Shown: positions 51,856-62,452 of the stretch, piece by piece
Position numbering within the stretch: the stretch's first letter is position 1
Layout: each line of letters opens with the position of its first letter
Assembly: GCA_948144175.1 (NCBI GenBank)
Contig: CANXME010002568.1
Coordinates: 1,115,001-1,179,000, forward strand
DNA: 64,000 nt
DNA from: Closterium sp. NIES-65
Lineage: Eukaryota; Streptophyta; Zygnematophyceae; Desmidiales; Closteriaceae
Direction: 5' to 3'
Notes under the pieces: generated by a model
What the model was told of the DNA's origin: nothing
The model's database searches: none
Seen by the model: only the letters and a program-made list of their open reading frames with translations
Translations under genes and position numbers: made by a program

Positions 51856-53661
51856 CTAAGAGGAGTGAGGGGCAGCTCGGAGCCGCCCCTCGACACAGGG
51901 GACACAGGAAGGACCAGGCCCCGGAGGAAGGGGAGGGAGGGACCGGGGAAGACCAGAGACAAGGACACGGGAAGCCATGCCTCGGAGACGAGCTAGGGAG
52001 GGGTCACTTAGACGGTGGTGCCAGAGGAGAGTCTCGTGAGACAGGAGGCGACACGAGCACGGGGCAGACTCAGGACCAGACCTGGACGCTGCAGCAAACA
52101 CGTGACCCGACGCAGCTACCTGACCAGACGCAGTGACTAGAGGAGACTCAGTGGTCAGTGTGTACAGGCTCGACCCCGGCCGACGTGTAAACGTGGCCAG
52201 GTGTCGGCCTGTCCGAGCGTCCGTGCAGTGGGTCACCCGCTGACTCGCAGGAGTGAACTGGTGAACCCCCGTATCCTGCAGGTCAGCACCACTCACCAAG
52301 TTTGTAGAGAACGAGGGGAGGTAAAGACCAGACAAGGTGCCAGAGGGGGCAGCCGGACACGGGAGGACAGTGGAGAAGTGAGAGAGGACACGACCCCCAG
52401 AGGGGTCTGCCAGGGAGACTGCAACTGGCCGACCAAGCGGCGTGAGTGTGGTGCGGTCTCCAAAGAAGGAGCGAGAAGCCCCTGAGTCAAGTGTGAAGGT
52501 GAGGGAGGCCGAAGCCGACGTGGTACCTGAGAGCGCAGACTCACCAGCACCTGAGGGCGCGGACGCACTGGCACCTAGAGCAGCAGCCTCACCAGTACCT
52601 AGAGCAGCAGTACCAATGCCCGGGTCGGGCGGGAAACACCGGTAACAGTCACCCTCATCACTAATAGTCACAGCATACATGGCAGCAAGGATAGCATCAA
52701 AGTCAAGATCAAAGATATCTACGCCTGCCCTAGACAACTCTCCCCAGCGGGGGATCTCACTAGCCTCCGAGAACTGCTGACGCCAAGCGTACGTCAGGCG
52801 GCCAAAGCAGCGCTGGGTGGGGTGAGCACCCCCACACTGCTCACCGGCGCGGTCGCCGGAGCGGAGGACGTAGGTGCACGGGCCAAAACCCCCACCACGC
52901 TGACGCTGCGTGTACCACTCACGGAGCTGCTGAGGAGGGGGGATGTCTCGAGAACGCTGCTGCTGCTGCTGCTGGTGTTGCTGGCGCTGACCATTCCCGG
53001 AGCCGCTCCGCTGAGAAGTACCACCTCGACCAGCTCCACCTCCTCTACCACCGCCGCCTCCACCTTCGCCGCCACCGCCGCCTCCGCTCCCACCGCTATC
53101 GCCACCGCCGCCTCCGCCTCCGCCGCTGCCACCGCCACCTCCACCCCCGGCACCACTCCCACCGCCACCCCCACTCCCCCCGCCGCCCCCACCACCACCT
53201 CCACCACCCCCGCTAGCCCCACCTGCGCCCTTGCCCTCCTTGCCCTTGCCAGAGCGGCGTCTCCCGCTAGGGGCCGACGCCGCACCGACCGACTCAAGAC
53301 CAACGAGGTCGGCCACAGCAGCAGAGGCGACATAGGGCAATAGGGGGGAAGGGGAACACCCCTCAAAGATGGGGGTGCGAGGGTCACCACAAGAGACTCC
53401 TACAGCGACTATGCTCTTCTCCGTTGCTAGGAGGGCCTTCTCTAGGAGGTCAAAAGTGAGAGAGGTGGGACAGACTGAGAGGAAGTGGTCCCTGACTACG
53501 CGAAGGGAGTCAGGAAGGCGAGTGACGATATAATAGAGAGTGATGTACATGGGGGGGCGGGGGATTCTTGGCGCAGAACTCAGCAGGAAGTGCGACGCGG
53601 TAGCGAGTGTCACTAGTGCGGAGGTGCGTAACGAGGTCAGCGACTGTGGGAAAGGCAACAA
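51856..53661 (-). CDS. B3 gag C-terminal part, protease and GAG-pre-integrase
   Basis: The best preserved part of the family: 601 open codons. It starts within gag (MYITLYYIVTRLPD at 53550), then a Gly-rich tract (about 53040-53270), PPPQQLREWYTQRQRGGG, an atypical knuckle CTYVLRSGDRAGEQC GGAHPTQRC, protease LDSGASRSFFGDRTTLTPL, and the GAG-pre-integrase HHRLSDPSLARL. It ends at a stop after APHSS. No start codon of its own is expected, since it follows gag by a shift at a G-run. Confidence 0.85.
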   Translation of the reverse strand: MLPFPQSLTSLRTSALVTLATASHFLLSSAPRIPRPPMYITLYYIVTRLPDSLRVVRDHFLSVCPTSLTFDLLEKALLATEKSIVAVGVSCGDPRTPIFEGCSPSPLLPYVASAAVADLVGLESVGAASAPSGRRRSGKGKEGKGAGGASGGGGGGGGGGGGSGGGGGSGAGGGGGGGSGGGGGGGGDSGGSGGGGGGEGGGGGGRGGGAGRGGTSQRSGSGNGQRQQHQQQQQQRSRDIPPPQQLREWYTQRQRGGGFGPCTYVLRSGDRAGEQCGGAHPTQRCFGRLTYAWRQQFSEASEIPRWGELSRAGVDIFDLDFDAILAAMYAVTISDEGDCYRCFPPDPGIGTAALGTGEAAALGASASAPSGAGESALSGTTSASASLTFTLDSGASRSFFGDRTTLTPLGRPVAVSLADPSGGRVLSHFSTVLPCPAAPSGTLSGLYLPSFSTNLVSGADLQDTGVHQFTPASQRVTHCTDARTGRHLATFTRRPGSSLYTLTTESPLVTASGQVAASGHVFAAASRSGPESAPCSCRLLSHETLLWHHRLSDPSLARLRGMASRVLVSGLPRSLPPLPPGPGPSCVPCVEGRLRAAPHSS

Positions 53662-54025
53662 GGTCAGGAAAGAGGTACGGTAGCATGAGGCGGCTCAGTG
53701 CAGCAGTGGCAGGGGAAGAGTAGCGCGCAACTACATCGTCGTATAAGGTGTGAGCACTCTTGTACTGACTAAAGTACGCGCGCTCAGAGGTAGGCACGTG
53801 GCGACGCACAGCAAGACGTGCAGCAGCATCGCGCGTGGCCCACTGTGAGCGAACAGTGGGGTCAGCATCAGCAGCAGGGGCAGGAGAGGCGCCAGAGGTG
53901 AGGTCAAAGAGGGAGAGACCGTCTGCCCTATCGCACTGTAAGAAGAGCTGCAGGTCATCTACCCAAACCTCAAAGTTAATGGCTCGACCCTCAGCGTCAA
54001 AAGCGAGAACACTAGGGGAAGCCAT
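53510..54025 (-). CDS. gag: B3 gag N-terminal part
   Basis: 171 codons from the conserved start MASPSVLAFDAEGRAINFEVW through HVPTSERAYFSQYKSAHTLY and LVTHLRTSDTRYRVALPAEF. The frame is lost at an interrupted G-run (about 53551-53563), where the next gag part begins in another frame. Confidence 0.85.
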   Translation of the reverse strand: MASPSVLAFDAEGRAINFEVWVDDLQLFLQCDRADGLSLFDLTSGASPAPAADADPTVRSQWATRDAAARLAVRRHVPTSERAYFSQYKSAHTLYDDVVARYSSPATAALSRLMLPYLFPDLVAFPTVADLVTHLRTSDTRYRVALPAEFCAKNPPPPHVHHSLLYRHSPS

Positions 54026-54798
54026 GACAGCAGTAGACTAGCGAGACCAACTGTAGGACAGGGGCAGTGCAGGGACAAAAGCGCTGGTCTCACCAGACAG
54101 GGCAAGTCGGGCAGCTCAGTAGTGCAGTAACCCGGCAACACGGCTGCTCGGACGGCACAGTAGCGACTGCGGCTCCGCGGCACCGGCGACTCGGCTGATC
54201 AGGCAGCTCGGGCGGCTCGGGCGGCTCGGGCGGCTCAGGCGGCTCGGGCGGCTCGGGCGACTCGGGCGGCTTGGGTGTCTCGGGCGGCTTGGGCGGCTCG
54301 GGCGGCTCGCGCTGTTCTGGCAGCTCGGGCGGCGCGGGCGGTGTAGGGCGGCAGGGCCGCTGGTGAATGGTGGCGGACCGCGAGGTAGGGCGGCAGGGCC
54401 GCGAGGTAGGGCGGTGGGGCCGAGAGGTAGGGCGGCGGGGCCGCGAGGTAGGGCGGCGGGGCCGCAAGGTAGGGCGACGGGGCCGCGAGGTAGGGCGGCG
54501 GGGCCGCGAGGTAGGGCGGCGGGGCCGCGAGGTAGGGCGGCGGGGCCGCGAGGTAGGGCGGCGAGGCCGCGAGGTAGGGCGGCGGGGCTGCGAGGTAGGG
54601 CGGCGGGGCCGCGAGGTAGGGCGGCGGGGCCGCGACGACGGGCGGCGGGACCGAAGCGACAGGCGGCGGGGCCGAGGCGACGTGCGGCGGGGCCGCTAGG
54701 GGAAAGGGCCGCTAGGGCGGCTCGATGAAGTGCGACTCGGGCGGAGCGCGCTTCGGGCAGGAAAAAAAAAGGTCGATGTGGTGGGCCCTAGGCACAGT
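54026..54798 (-). repeat. GC-rich tandem-repeat leader of B3
   Basis: 54,190-54,330 is built of GGCGGCTCG units. 54,380-54,640 is built of about twelve copies of a 21-bp unit GGTAGGGCGGCGGGGCCGCGA. The right end shares GTGGGCCCTAG with B1 and B2 but lacks the primer-binding site. Confidence 0.85.
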
Positions 54799-54960
54799 TG
54801 TGAACGAGAATGAATGAACTATGAAACCATGAGAAAATGTGAACGAGAATGAATGAACTATGAAACAGCTCGGTACAAGTACTAACCCTAATTGGGCTGA
54901 ACCCCATATGGGCTACCCCACTGCAGCCTACACAAAAGCATAAGCTATTATGTTCTGACA
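54799..54960 (-). repeat. B3 right LTR with internal duplication
   Basis: 162 bp. The first 39 bases (TGTGAACGAGAATGAATG...) are repeated in tandem at 54838, lengthening this LTR against the 125-135 bp of other copies. No TGG-type primer site lies inside it. Confidence 0.8.
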
Positions 54961-55295
54961 CATTGGCGTAACGGTGAATGCTTGCGGAAACAGGAAAGAG
55001 CAGACATGAATGGTTACACGCATCTTAATGCAAATGAACGCTGAATCTACTACTAGTGCGCCATACAACACAGTGAGCTAAACACGACGCTACATCGTCC
55101 CGGTTTCAGCAACGTCATGCCCCACACACAATACTACAGGTCGAGTTGGGCGTTGGCGATGCCCCACATCGACCTGAGAGTAGATGAGGCGCCATGACGA
55201 CATATTTCATGGCGCCAGATCTGTCGCCATTATGACTGATTTCGTGGTGCCAGATCTGGCGCCATTGTGACCGATTTCGTGGCGCCAGATGAGGC
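54961..55295. other. unassigned segment with GGCGCC palindromes
   Basis: Single-copy-looking DNA between B3 and B4. 55190-55292 has three copies of a ~35-bp unit containing the near-palindrome GGCGCCAGATCTGGCGCC and GACTGATTTCGTGG. Confidence 0.65.
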
Positions 55296-55430
55296 TGTGA
55301 GAGAAACTAGAACGAGAATGAATGAACTATGAATGAAGTGAGTACATATAGGAAACTCTGATTCGGTTATACCCCCTATGGGATACCCCACTATAGCCTA
55401 CACAAATATATAAGCTATAATGTTCTGACA
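55296..55430 (-). repeat. B4 3' LTR
   Basis: 135 bp, TGTGAGAGAAAC to TTCTGACA. Followed by the family's CACCCCCATAGG segment. Confidence 0.87.
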
Positions 55431-55645
55431 CACCCCCATAGGCAAAATGGGGGAGAACAAGGGGTCACAAGACCAGTCAAGCAAAGCAAAGCAAAGCTCA
55501 GGGTGGATCACAATGTCACCACACATTCCGAGCACCAATTCGAAGGCCAGAAGGCCAGTTCACATGCAAGATCACATATATATATATATACAAGAGGCTA
55601 AGCAAGCAAGAGCAAGAGTATATATATGTGACAGTACAAGCAAGG

Positions 55646-57414
55646 TCAAGAAGTGAGCAAGTGAGGCAAGACAGGCACAAGACCCAGCTGAGTGCAGAAG
55701 CGCTGATGATCACAAGCCGCAAGTGCCTTGGTGAAGACATCAACAGTGTTGGCCTCAGAGGCCACGTACGCAAGCCGCAACTGTCCACGCTGCTGTAGCT
55801 CACGAGCAAGAAAGTAGCGGAGAGCAATGTGCTTTGTTCTGTGCTCCAGTCGCTGCTCTCGACACAAGGCCAGCATGGCCTTGTTGTCTACGTACAGGAC
55901 TGGAGGAGAACGAGGCGGCTCTCCAAGGTCAGTCAGCAGGTAGGTGAGCCAGCGAAGCTCCTGGGCAGCCATAGCCCCGGCGTAGATCTCAGCCTCACAA
56001 CTGGAGCCGAGAACAGAAGACGAGCGGGTAGCCCGCCACGAAACAGAGCCGGAACCAAGACTGAAAGTGTAACCCTGTGACGACCGCTGCGTAGCCTGGT
56101 CGTCAGCCCAAGAGGCGTCCGCGTGCCCAGTGAGGACCACTGGACTCCGCCCTCCAAGCACTAGCCCCATGCCCGACGTACTGCACAAGTAGCGCAACAC
56201 CCTCTTCGCTGCAGCCATGTGCTCTAGTCGGTGTCTCCCAGGAGCAACATAGCGTGCGAGAATGCTAAGAGGGTATGCAAGGTCAGGTCGTGTGCAGGTC
56301 ATCAGGTACATGAGGCAGCCAACAAGCTCTGGATACGGGCCACTCGACTCTACGGACTCATCCAAAGGCAGAGCTGAGAGCGAGTGGCGAGTAGGCAGAG
56401 GAGTGGCCTGAGGCGAGGAGTACGTGAAGCCGAAGCGCTGAAGGACCTGCTGCACCATGTGTGACTGAGTCAGGGTAATGGTGTGGCGTGCTCTGTCCCG
56501 GGTGATCTGCAAGCCAAGGTAGCTGCGCAGTTCACCCAGGTCAGTGCACGTGTGTCTCTTCTGCAGCTCGGACTTCACGTAGGCGAGTCCAGCAGTGTCA
56601 GATGTGGCAAAGACCAAGTCGTCGACGTACACGAGGATGTAGAACGGCGGCAGAGAGGTGTCGGTGCGCAGAAACAGCGACGGGTCGGCAGTAGAAGGAG
56701 CAAACCCAAGTGCCGCCAGTGTAGTCCTCAGTGTGTCGTGCCACTCACGTGGCGCCTGGCGGAGACCGTAGACTGGACGCCGGAGACTCCACTGGGTACC
56801 AGGAGGGAACGACCCAGTGAAGCCAGGTGGGCGGCGCAGCCAGATCGCCTCGTGCAGGCTGCCCTGCAAGAAAGCAGTGCTGAAGTCGAGAGAGTGCAGC
56901 TCGTAGTCACGGTGAGCAGCAACGTGCAGCAGTACCCGAAGAGTGGTCATCTTTGGGGTAGGGGAGAAGGTCTGAAAGTAGTCCACTCCTTGCCGCAGAC
57001 TGAAGCCACGAGCCACGTAACGCGCCTTGAAGACAGGCGGAGAACCCGGCGGCCGCTTCACCCTGAAGATCCACATGCCACTGACGATGTTCGCCCCAGG
57101 AGGGGGGACAACGTCAACGTAGGTGCCTGTGGACTTCCAGGAAGCCATCTCTGCATCCATAGCTGCCTGCCACTGAGAGGAGTAGGGACCCTCTATCGCC
57201 TCCGCGTAAGAGCGCGGAGTCGGGATGTCAAGTGCATCTGGGTCTCCCTCAGGGGTAAGCAGTACGGACACGAGATGAGGTGAAGCAGCGGCCAGACACT
57301 GGAACTCCTCCTGCCTGTCCTCAAGGACGTCCGTGCCAAGGGCACACTCACCCCCGACGGACGGAGGACAGACAGACTCAGACTCAGCGACGAGACTAGC
57401 AGCGTAGTCTAGGC
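55646..57414 (-). CDS. pol: B4 RT and RNase H
   Basis: 541 open codons (to 57271 and beyond to a TGA near 57415). RT has YVDVVPPPGANIVSGMWIF and YILVYVDDLVFATSDT. RNase H has HADASWADD, YVDNKAMLAL and the full C-terminus YVASEANTVDVFTKALAACD, ending LPHLLTS and stop. It is the most complete 3' pol end in the family here. The catalytic residues are intact. Confidence 0.9.
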
Positions 57415-57825
57415 GTCAGCGAGCAGCAAATTCGACGAGCGCAGTAACAAGGGCAGACGCAGCAGTAGACTCGAAAGAAGGATAAGTGACGGCAGTAGCA
57501 AGAAGACGCGTGACAGTAGGACTGGCAGCACGAAGAGAGTCCGACTCCGGGTCGGCAAGAGCAGGAAGACAGGACGCAGGAGGAGAAGGCAAAGGGGCAC
57601 GCAGAGGAGCAGTGGACGGACGCAGAGACATCCGGTGCGTGCCAGGGACAGGAGGAGGACGCTGACGCGAACCGCGACCACTAGCGCGCGTAGCACGAAT
57701 AGGCGACGCAGGACGAGACGCAGGCTCACGACGCTCAGTAAGACCTCCAGTAGGACCAGCGTAGGGAGAAGGAGCAGGCAAAGGGGAGGCAGGCTATAGC
57801 TGTGACTGTGACTCGGCAGGCTGAT
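57415..57825 (-). pseudogene. B4 linker remnant
   Basis: After a TGA near 57415 the minus-strand frame reads SPYAGPTGGLTERREPASRP, matching the region before RT in B2 and B3, and then meets E. Confidence 0.8.
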
Positions 57826-58701
57826 GCGGCTGCGCACCTCCAGGTCAGTCTTTTGCACATGGAAAGCGTCTTTCATCGCACTGCAAAAATCTGACCATCC
57901 GAAGGTGGCCGACGTTGCTCCAGCGAGCTTCATAGTGCTGTAGATTGTGTTGCGCGCAGTCTCATCGAGAGCACCAGTAGCAGCGATAACGCGTGCATCA
58001 GGGCGCACGTTGTGGACGGAAAGCATTTCCTCCACGTGATGAAGCCAGGATTCCACGTTCGTCTTGCCATGAATGAAATTCGCCAAGCCAGTGGGGAGCG
58101 ACCCAAATGCGGGTGCATCTGGCGACATCGGCTGCTCTGTTGGAGCTCCGGCAGAGGTAGAGGGCTGGCCATTGTTAGAAGGGGGGCGATATATCGGCCG
58201 CCTCCTGAGCTCCCTATACTGCGCTTCTAGCGTCGTGCAAGTCGATTCGAGACTGATGCACGTAGCACTTAGCTGCTGCAGGGTGTCCTCAAGGCTCTTG
58301 ATCTGGTTGTTCTTGAGGCCAAGAGACCTCTTAAACTGACGAGCCTCGGCAGTGACTTTGGTAAGCTGAGCATTGATTGTTTCAAGTGAAACTTTCTGCT
58401 CAGCAACTTGAGCCTCAAGCTCATTGACCCTGCGTTTCTGCTGCAGTAAGGAAGATGCTTGCTCGGCCACCGTGGTTTGAAGTTTTTCAAACTCCTCAGG
58501 GAAACTATCATCGGTGCCAACATCATCAAGCCCTTCCTGTTCTCCATTCTCTTCCTGGTTTCCCTGGGCTTCTTCCTCTTCCTCAGGAAGGTCCCCTATG
58601 ACGTCCTCAGCATTAAGGTCAAGGTCTGGAAAGTCTTCCAGTTCATCAACTGAGGTCATAGGGACATCCTCCTTTGGTGGTTCCTCATGAGGAGTAGCCA
58701 T
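57826..58701 (-). CDS. gag: E gag, truncated at 3' end
   Basis: Starts MATPHEEPPKEDVPMTSVDE. The acidic N-terminus is followed by a heptad-rich coiled coil (VNELEAQVAEQKVSLETINA ... LKNNQIKSLEDTLQQL), then the gag core (GLANFIHGKTNVESWLHHVE, FGWSDFCSAMKDAFHV). The E sequence ends near DLEVRSRI, before any zinc knuckle. The frame happens to stay open through antisense-phase B4 sequence to 57409, making a 430-codon chimeric frame. Confidence 0.87.
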
Positions 58702-59226
58702 AGAGGGGTTGTTAAGATGGAGCTTAAAAAGAGTGGTTCTTCTTTGTTAAGAAATATGATCTTAGTAAGGGTCCTCTATCACTCAAGGTGATAGGCAAGA
58801 GATTCTGAAAATTTCCAGAAATCTTGTATATAGATCAATATTCTCACAAAGAGAAAGGTACAGAGAAAGAGTTGTTAATAAGTCTTCTATTCCAATAAGG
58901 AAATAGAGAGAGTTCCCCAAATTGCTCAAAGAGCAAATTTAGCGGAATCTTTTAACAAATCTCTTAGATCTGTAACACTCTGCTATTGTAAAAATAACAA
59001 TGAGTCTTCCACCAAGAAAGGTGGGCAGAGAAATAAATTCTCTTAAAGCTCAAAGAGCTTTTATAGATTGGAAATCCTTGAAGGAGACTTCTTGATCTTG
59101 GGAGTTTCTCAACTCTTCTTAAAGAAAGAGCTTGAGACTATTCTAGATCTAAGATCTAGAAACTCCTAAAAAAAAAGAAAAAGAAAAAAAATCTAGTTAG
59201 CCACACAGGGCCAAGGATAACCAAAG
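58702..59226 (-). other. E leader, AT-rich
   Basis: About 525 bp between gag start and primer site. AT-rich with recurring CTCAAAGAGC-like words and no long frame. It contrasts sharply with the GC-rich leaders of the B copia family. Confidence 0.7.
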
Positions 59227-59238
59227 CTCTGAATACCA
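59227..59238 (-). promoter_or_regulatory. E primer-binding site
   Basis: The minus strand reads TGGTATTCAGAGC two bases inside the LTR. As in D, it is the initiator-Met type with an extra T. Confidence 0.78.
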
Positions 59239-59240
59239 AA

Positions 59241-59934
59241 TGTAACACGGGCTTATATGAAAACGCCCTTAAACTCACAACAAAGACCCGGGCTTATAAA
59301 TGAATGCCCACAAAAGGGTCAATAGTAGGCTTATAAAACGCCAAGAATACACACACAGTGTGAAAAACTAGTCCTATTAATAGCCTCAAGTCTTGGAAGC
59401 TTGATAGGTGAAGCCTTGGGAGAGAAAAGGTAACTTCACCAAGAAGGTAGTAGACGCCTGGAGCACTTGTGAGGGAAAAGACTTGGACTTGGAGAGAAGA
59501 TCCCATTTCCATTTTGGTTAATTGGAAGTTGGGAGTTGAGAATGAGCTTGGTGAGCTCAATCCCCCCCTAGACCTCCTTGGGGAGCTCCACTTCCTCCAT
59601 GGCAACAAGGGCAAGGAGCTCCTTGGGGTGAGCTTGCTTAGGTGGCACAATGGTTGGATTAACAACCAATGAGAGCAATAGAATTGTGATAAGAATGGTT
59701 ATGTTACATGTTGTAACTTGTAACAACAATGTTCAATTGTCATTGGTTGGAATTCCAACCAATGTGGGGTTGGGTTGGATTCCAACCATGCTTGTCTTTT
59801 AGTGGGTGGTTGTTCACAATTGTGGACCAATCACCACTCATCTCCTCCATCCTCTTCTCCCCGTAAGTCGATACCTTGCTTAGGTAGTGCTTTAGCTAGG
59901 AAACGCTCGTAGGGTAGGAGGGCGATGCGTTACA
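59241..59934 (-). repeat. E single LTR
   Basis: 694 bp with ends TGTAAC and GTTACA. On one side it abuts a polypurine tract after pol, on the other a primer-binding site before gag. It therefore acts as both 3' and 5' LTR. Confidence 0.88.
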
Positions 59935-62452
59935 CTCCTCCCCCTCCAGTTGGCAACGTCCCCGTTGCCTTGGAGTGCTTCTTGGGGCGAGTGCTGCGAG
60001 CACGACGCACCACGTTACGGCCAGGGTCAACACCATCCACTGGCTGCGGGGCTGCTCGGAGAGCCAAGTCTTCCATGTAAGCTTGAACTGCTGTTTCAGT
60101 CAAGTGTTCCTCTGGCTCCCAAGAATTGTGTTCAGGCCCATAGCCTTTCCACTTAATGAGGAACTCACGTTTTGTTTTACGGCCGCGTTGTCGATCACGG
60201 TGCATGAGCACAAGTTCGACTTCATAATATAGTTCCTCACCCAGGACGATGGTTGGTGGTGGTTGGTATGTGCCTTCGGCAACATATTTGTTTAACAGAG
60301 ACACGTGGAAGACGTTGTGCATCTGCAAGGTATCTGGTAGCTTAAGCTTATAAGCCACCTCCCCAACCCGCTTGATAACCTCGAATGGCCCAATCCAACG
60401 AGGAAACAGCTTTCGTGCCCCAGGTAGTTTGAGTCGAATGTTTTTCGTACTCAATAATACCTTGTCTCCTTCTTGAAAAGAGACGTCCCGGCGTTTCATG
60501 TCAGCATAAGACTTTTGGCGTTGTTGGGCAAGTTGCAACCAACGACGAGCAGACCTAAGTGCTTCTTGCTGCTTGCCAATAAAGTCCTTAGCGGCTGGAA
60601 TTTTCAAGCCACTGACCCCATGCGTAGCAGGTGTTGTGGGGTGCCGACCGCAATTTAAGATGAAAGGTTTTTCGTGGGTGCTCTCATGCACCGAGTTGTT
60701 GACAGCAAACTCCACTACTGGCAACAGCTCATCCCAGTCATCTTGTGCTAGGCCAATAAACGAACGAAGCATTTGTTCAAGAGTGCGATTTGTGCGCTCG
60801 GTCTGCCCATCCGTTTGAGGATGGAAAGCAGACGACATCTTCAGCTTTGTCCCCAGTGTCCGAATGACCTCCTGCCAGAAACGGCTTGTGAAACGAGGGT
60901 CTCGGTCAGACACTAGCACACGGGGTAAACCATGTAAACGAAAGACATGTGCCACAAACAACTTGGCCGTATCTTCCGCTGATACGTCAGTGGTTGTAGG
61001 CACGAAGTGCACCATCTTGGTCAAACGATCTACGAAGACGAGGATCGCTGTATGACCATCTCGTGTTTTAGGGAGGTCAGTAATGAAATCCATTGACACA
61101 CTCTCCCAGGGTTCATCAGGGATTGCAAGTGGTTGAAGCAAACCACCGGGTTTTTGTGTGCTCGGTTTATTACGTGCACACGTGTCGCAGCGTGTAACAA
61201 ACTGCTGGACTTCACTGCCCAACCCTGGCCACCAGTATACGTCAGACAATGCCCATCGGGTTTTCTTAACTCCGAGGTGTCCACTGTATTTACTGGCATG
61301 CACTTCTCGTAAGATGTCATTCCGCAGGTTCCCCACATGTGGTACAACAATTTCTTTTCCATGCCACCAGAGCTCATGCTCCCACGAGAGATCCTTCGTA
61401 TTCTGTGGGTTCTGAAACCAGGAATCAATCTGATAGCCTGTGCGGATTCGTTTCAGAAAACCACTGAAGGTAATCTCACTGGCTCGGGCGACAGCGAGGA
61501 TGCCAAAGTAAGCTGCAAAGACGGCAGCATGTTCGGTGTCCTCTAGCCCGTTTGCTGCCCCTATCGGCTGTCTGCTGAGGGGATCAGCCATGTTCGTCGA
61601 GCCTACCCGATATCGAATATCGTAGGTGAATCCGCTAAGGAGTTCAGCCCATCGGGCTTGGCGACGAGTGAGGGTGGCTTGGCTGGAAAAGTAGGTGTTT
61701 GGACAATGGTCAGTTGTGACAACAAAGTCCACACCTTCCAAGTAACATCGCCATGTTTGTAGCGCATGGACGACTGCCAACAGTTCTTGTTCGGAAGTCG
61801 TATAGCGCTGCTCTGCCGGGGAGAGCTTTCTACTCTCGTATGCCACAGGGCGTCCTTCTTGCAGGAGGACTGCGCCAATCCCTACTGTTGAGGCGTCTGT
61901 GACTACCTCGTAGGGTTTTGTTGGATCTGGTAATACCAGAATGGGAGCATTGGTCAACTTTTGTTTGACCGCTTCAAATGCCTGTTGGCATTGTCTGGTC
62001 CATTCCCACGCGGTACCCTTTCGAGTAAGTGCGGTCAATGGTGCAACAATGGTGGAATAATTCTCCAAGAAACGGCGAAAATAATTGGCTAAGCCCAGAA
62101 AGGACCTGACTTGACCCACGTCTTGTGGAACGGGCCAGTTCTCAACAGCCACCACTTTCTTGGGATCGACTTTCAATCCACTGTTCCCCACGAGATGTCC
62201 CAGATATTCTAGTTCGCGCTTATAGGAGTGACACTTCCATAAGCGAGCATAGAATTTGTGCTCTCGTAGTTTGTTTAACACCCATTTTAGGTGTTCTGTG
62301 TGCTCCTGTTCGGTCTTGGAATATACCAGTATATCGTCAAGGTAAACCAGGACGAACTGGCCGATTGCCTCACGAAAGACATCATTCATCGCCCTCTGAA
62401 AAGAGGCTGGTGTGTTAGTGAGACCGAAGCTCAGCACACGCCATTGAAAATG
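59930..62452 (-). CDS. pol: E pol: RT, RNase H, integrase, chromodomain
   Basis: Open for 835 codons after a TGA (62453-62455) and in the same frame as the upstream part. RT continues with FGLTNTPASFQRAMND and LVYLDDILVYSK (intact YLDD). RNase H has VVTDASTVGIGAVL and TSEQELLAVVHALQTW. Integrase has the HHCC finger (SGHLGVKKTRWALSDVYWW, CDTCARNKP), D (MDFITDLP), D (SDRDPRFTS) and E (GQTERTNRTLEQML). The GPY region and a chromodomain (KREFLIKWKGYGPEHNSWEP) follow. It is intact apart from the single TGA. Confidence 0.93.
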   Translation of the reverse strand, partial: HFQWRVLSFGLTNTPASFQRAMNDVFREAIGQFVLVYLDDILVYSKTEQEHTEHLKWVLNKLREHKFYARLWKCHSYKRELEYLGHLVGNSGLKVDPKKVVAVENWPVPQDVGQVRSFLGLANYFRRFLENYSTIVAPLTALTRKGTAWEWTRQCQQAFEAVKQKLTNAPILVLPDPTKPYEVVTDASTVGIGAVLLQEGRPVAYESRKLSPAEQRYTTSEQELLAVVHALQTWRCYLEGVDFVVTTDHCPNTYFSSQATLTRRQARWAELLSGFTYDIRYRVGSTNMADPLSRQPIGAANGLEDTEHAAVFAAYFGILAVARASEITFSGFLKRIRTGYQIDSWFQNPQNTKDLSWEHELWWHGKEIVVPHVGNLRNDILREVHASKYSGHLGVKKTRWALSDVYWWPGLGSEVQQFVTRCDTCARNKPSTQKPGGLLQPLAIPDEPWESVSMDFITDLPKTRDGHTAILVFVDRLTKMVHFVPTTTDVSAEDTAKLFVAHVFRLHGLPRVLVSDRDPRFTSRFWQEVIRTLGTKLKMSSAFHPQTDGQTERTNRTLEQMLRSFIGLAQDDWDELLPVVEFAVNNSVHESTHEKPFILNCGRHPTTPATHGVSGLKIPAAKDFIGKQQEALRSARRWLQLAQQRQKSYADMKRRDVSFQEGDKVLLSTKNIRLKLPGARKLFPRWIGPFEVIKRVGEVAYKLKLPDTLQMHNVFHVSLLNKYVAEGTYQPPPTIVLGEELYYEVELVLMHRDRQRGRKTKREFLIKWKGYGPEHNSWEPEEHLTETAVQAYMEDLALRAAPQPVDGVDPGRNVVRRARSTRPKKHSKATGTLPTGGGGV

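Larger units (their letters stand above)
47824..54960 (-). mobile_element. copia element B3, rearranged
   Basis: B-family element with gag, protease, integrase, linker, RT and RNase H on the minus strand. It is inserted in A2 coding sequence at 47823. The two LTRs (47824-47951 and 54799-54960) differ clearly, the flanking pentamers differ (GGTGT, CATTG), and no A2 sequence follows on the right. It is therefore probably a recombinant or has lost its original right flank. Confidence 0.85.
55296..57825 (-). mobile_element. copia element B4, 3' part
   Basis: Left LTR (55296-55430) plus RNase H, RT and part of the linker. It breaks at about 57825, where chromovirus E begins. The element resumes at 63406 with integrase, and the integrase remainder and most of the linker (about 1.4 kb in B3) are missing between. 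Confidence 0.88.

Noticed and set aside
61603..61878. Small frames antisense or in other phases within E pol
   Set aside because: Fully covered by conserved RNase H and RT sequence in the pol frame.
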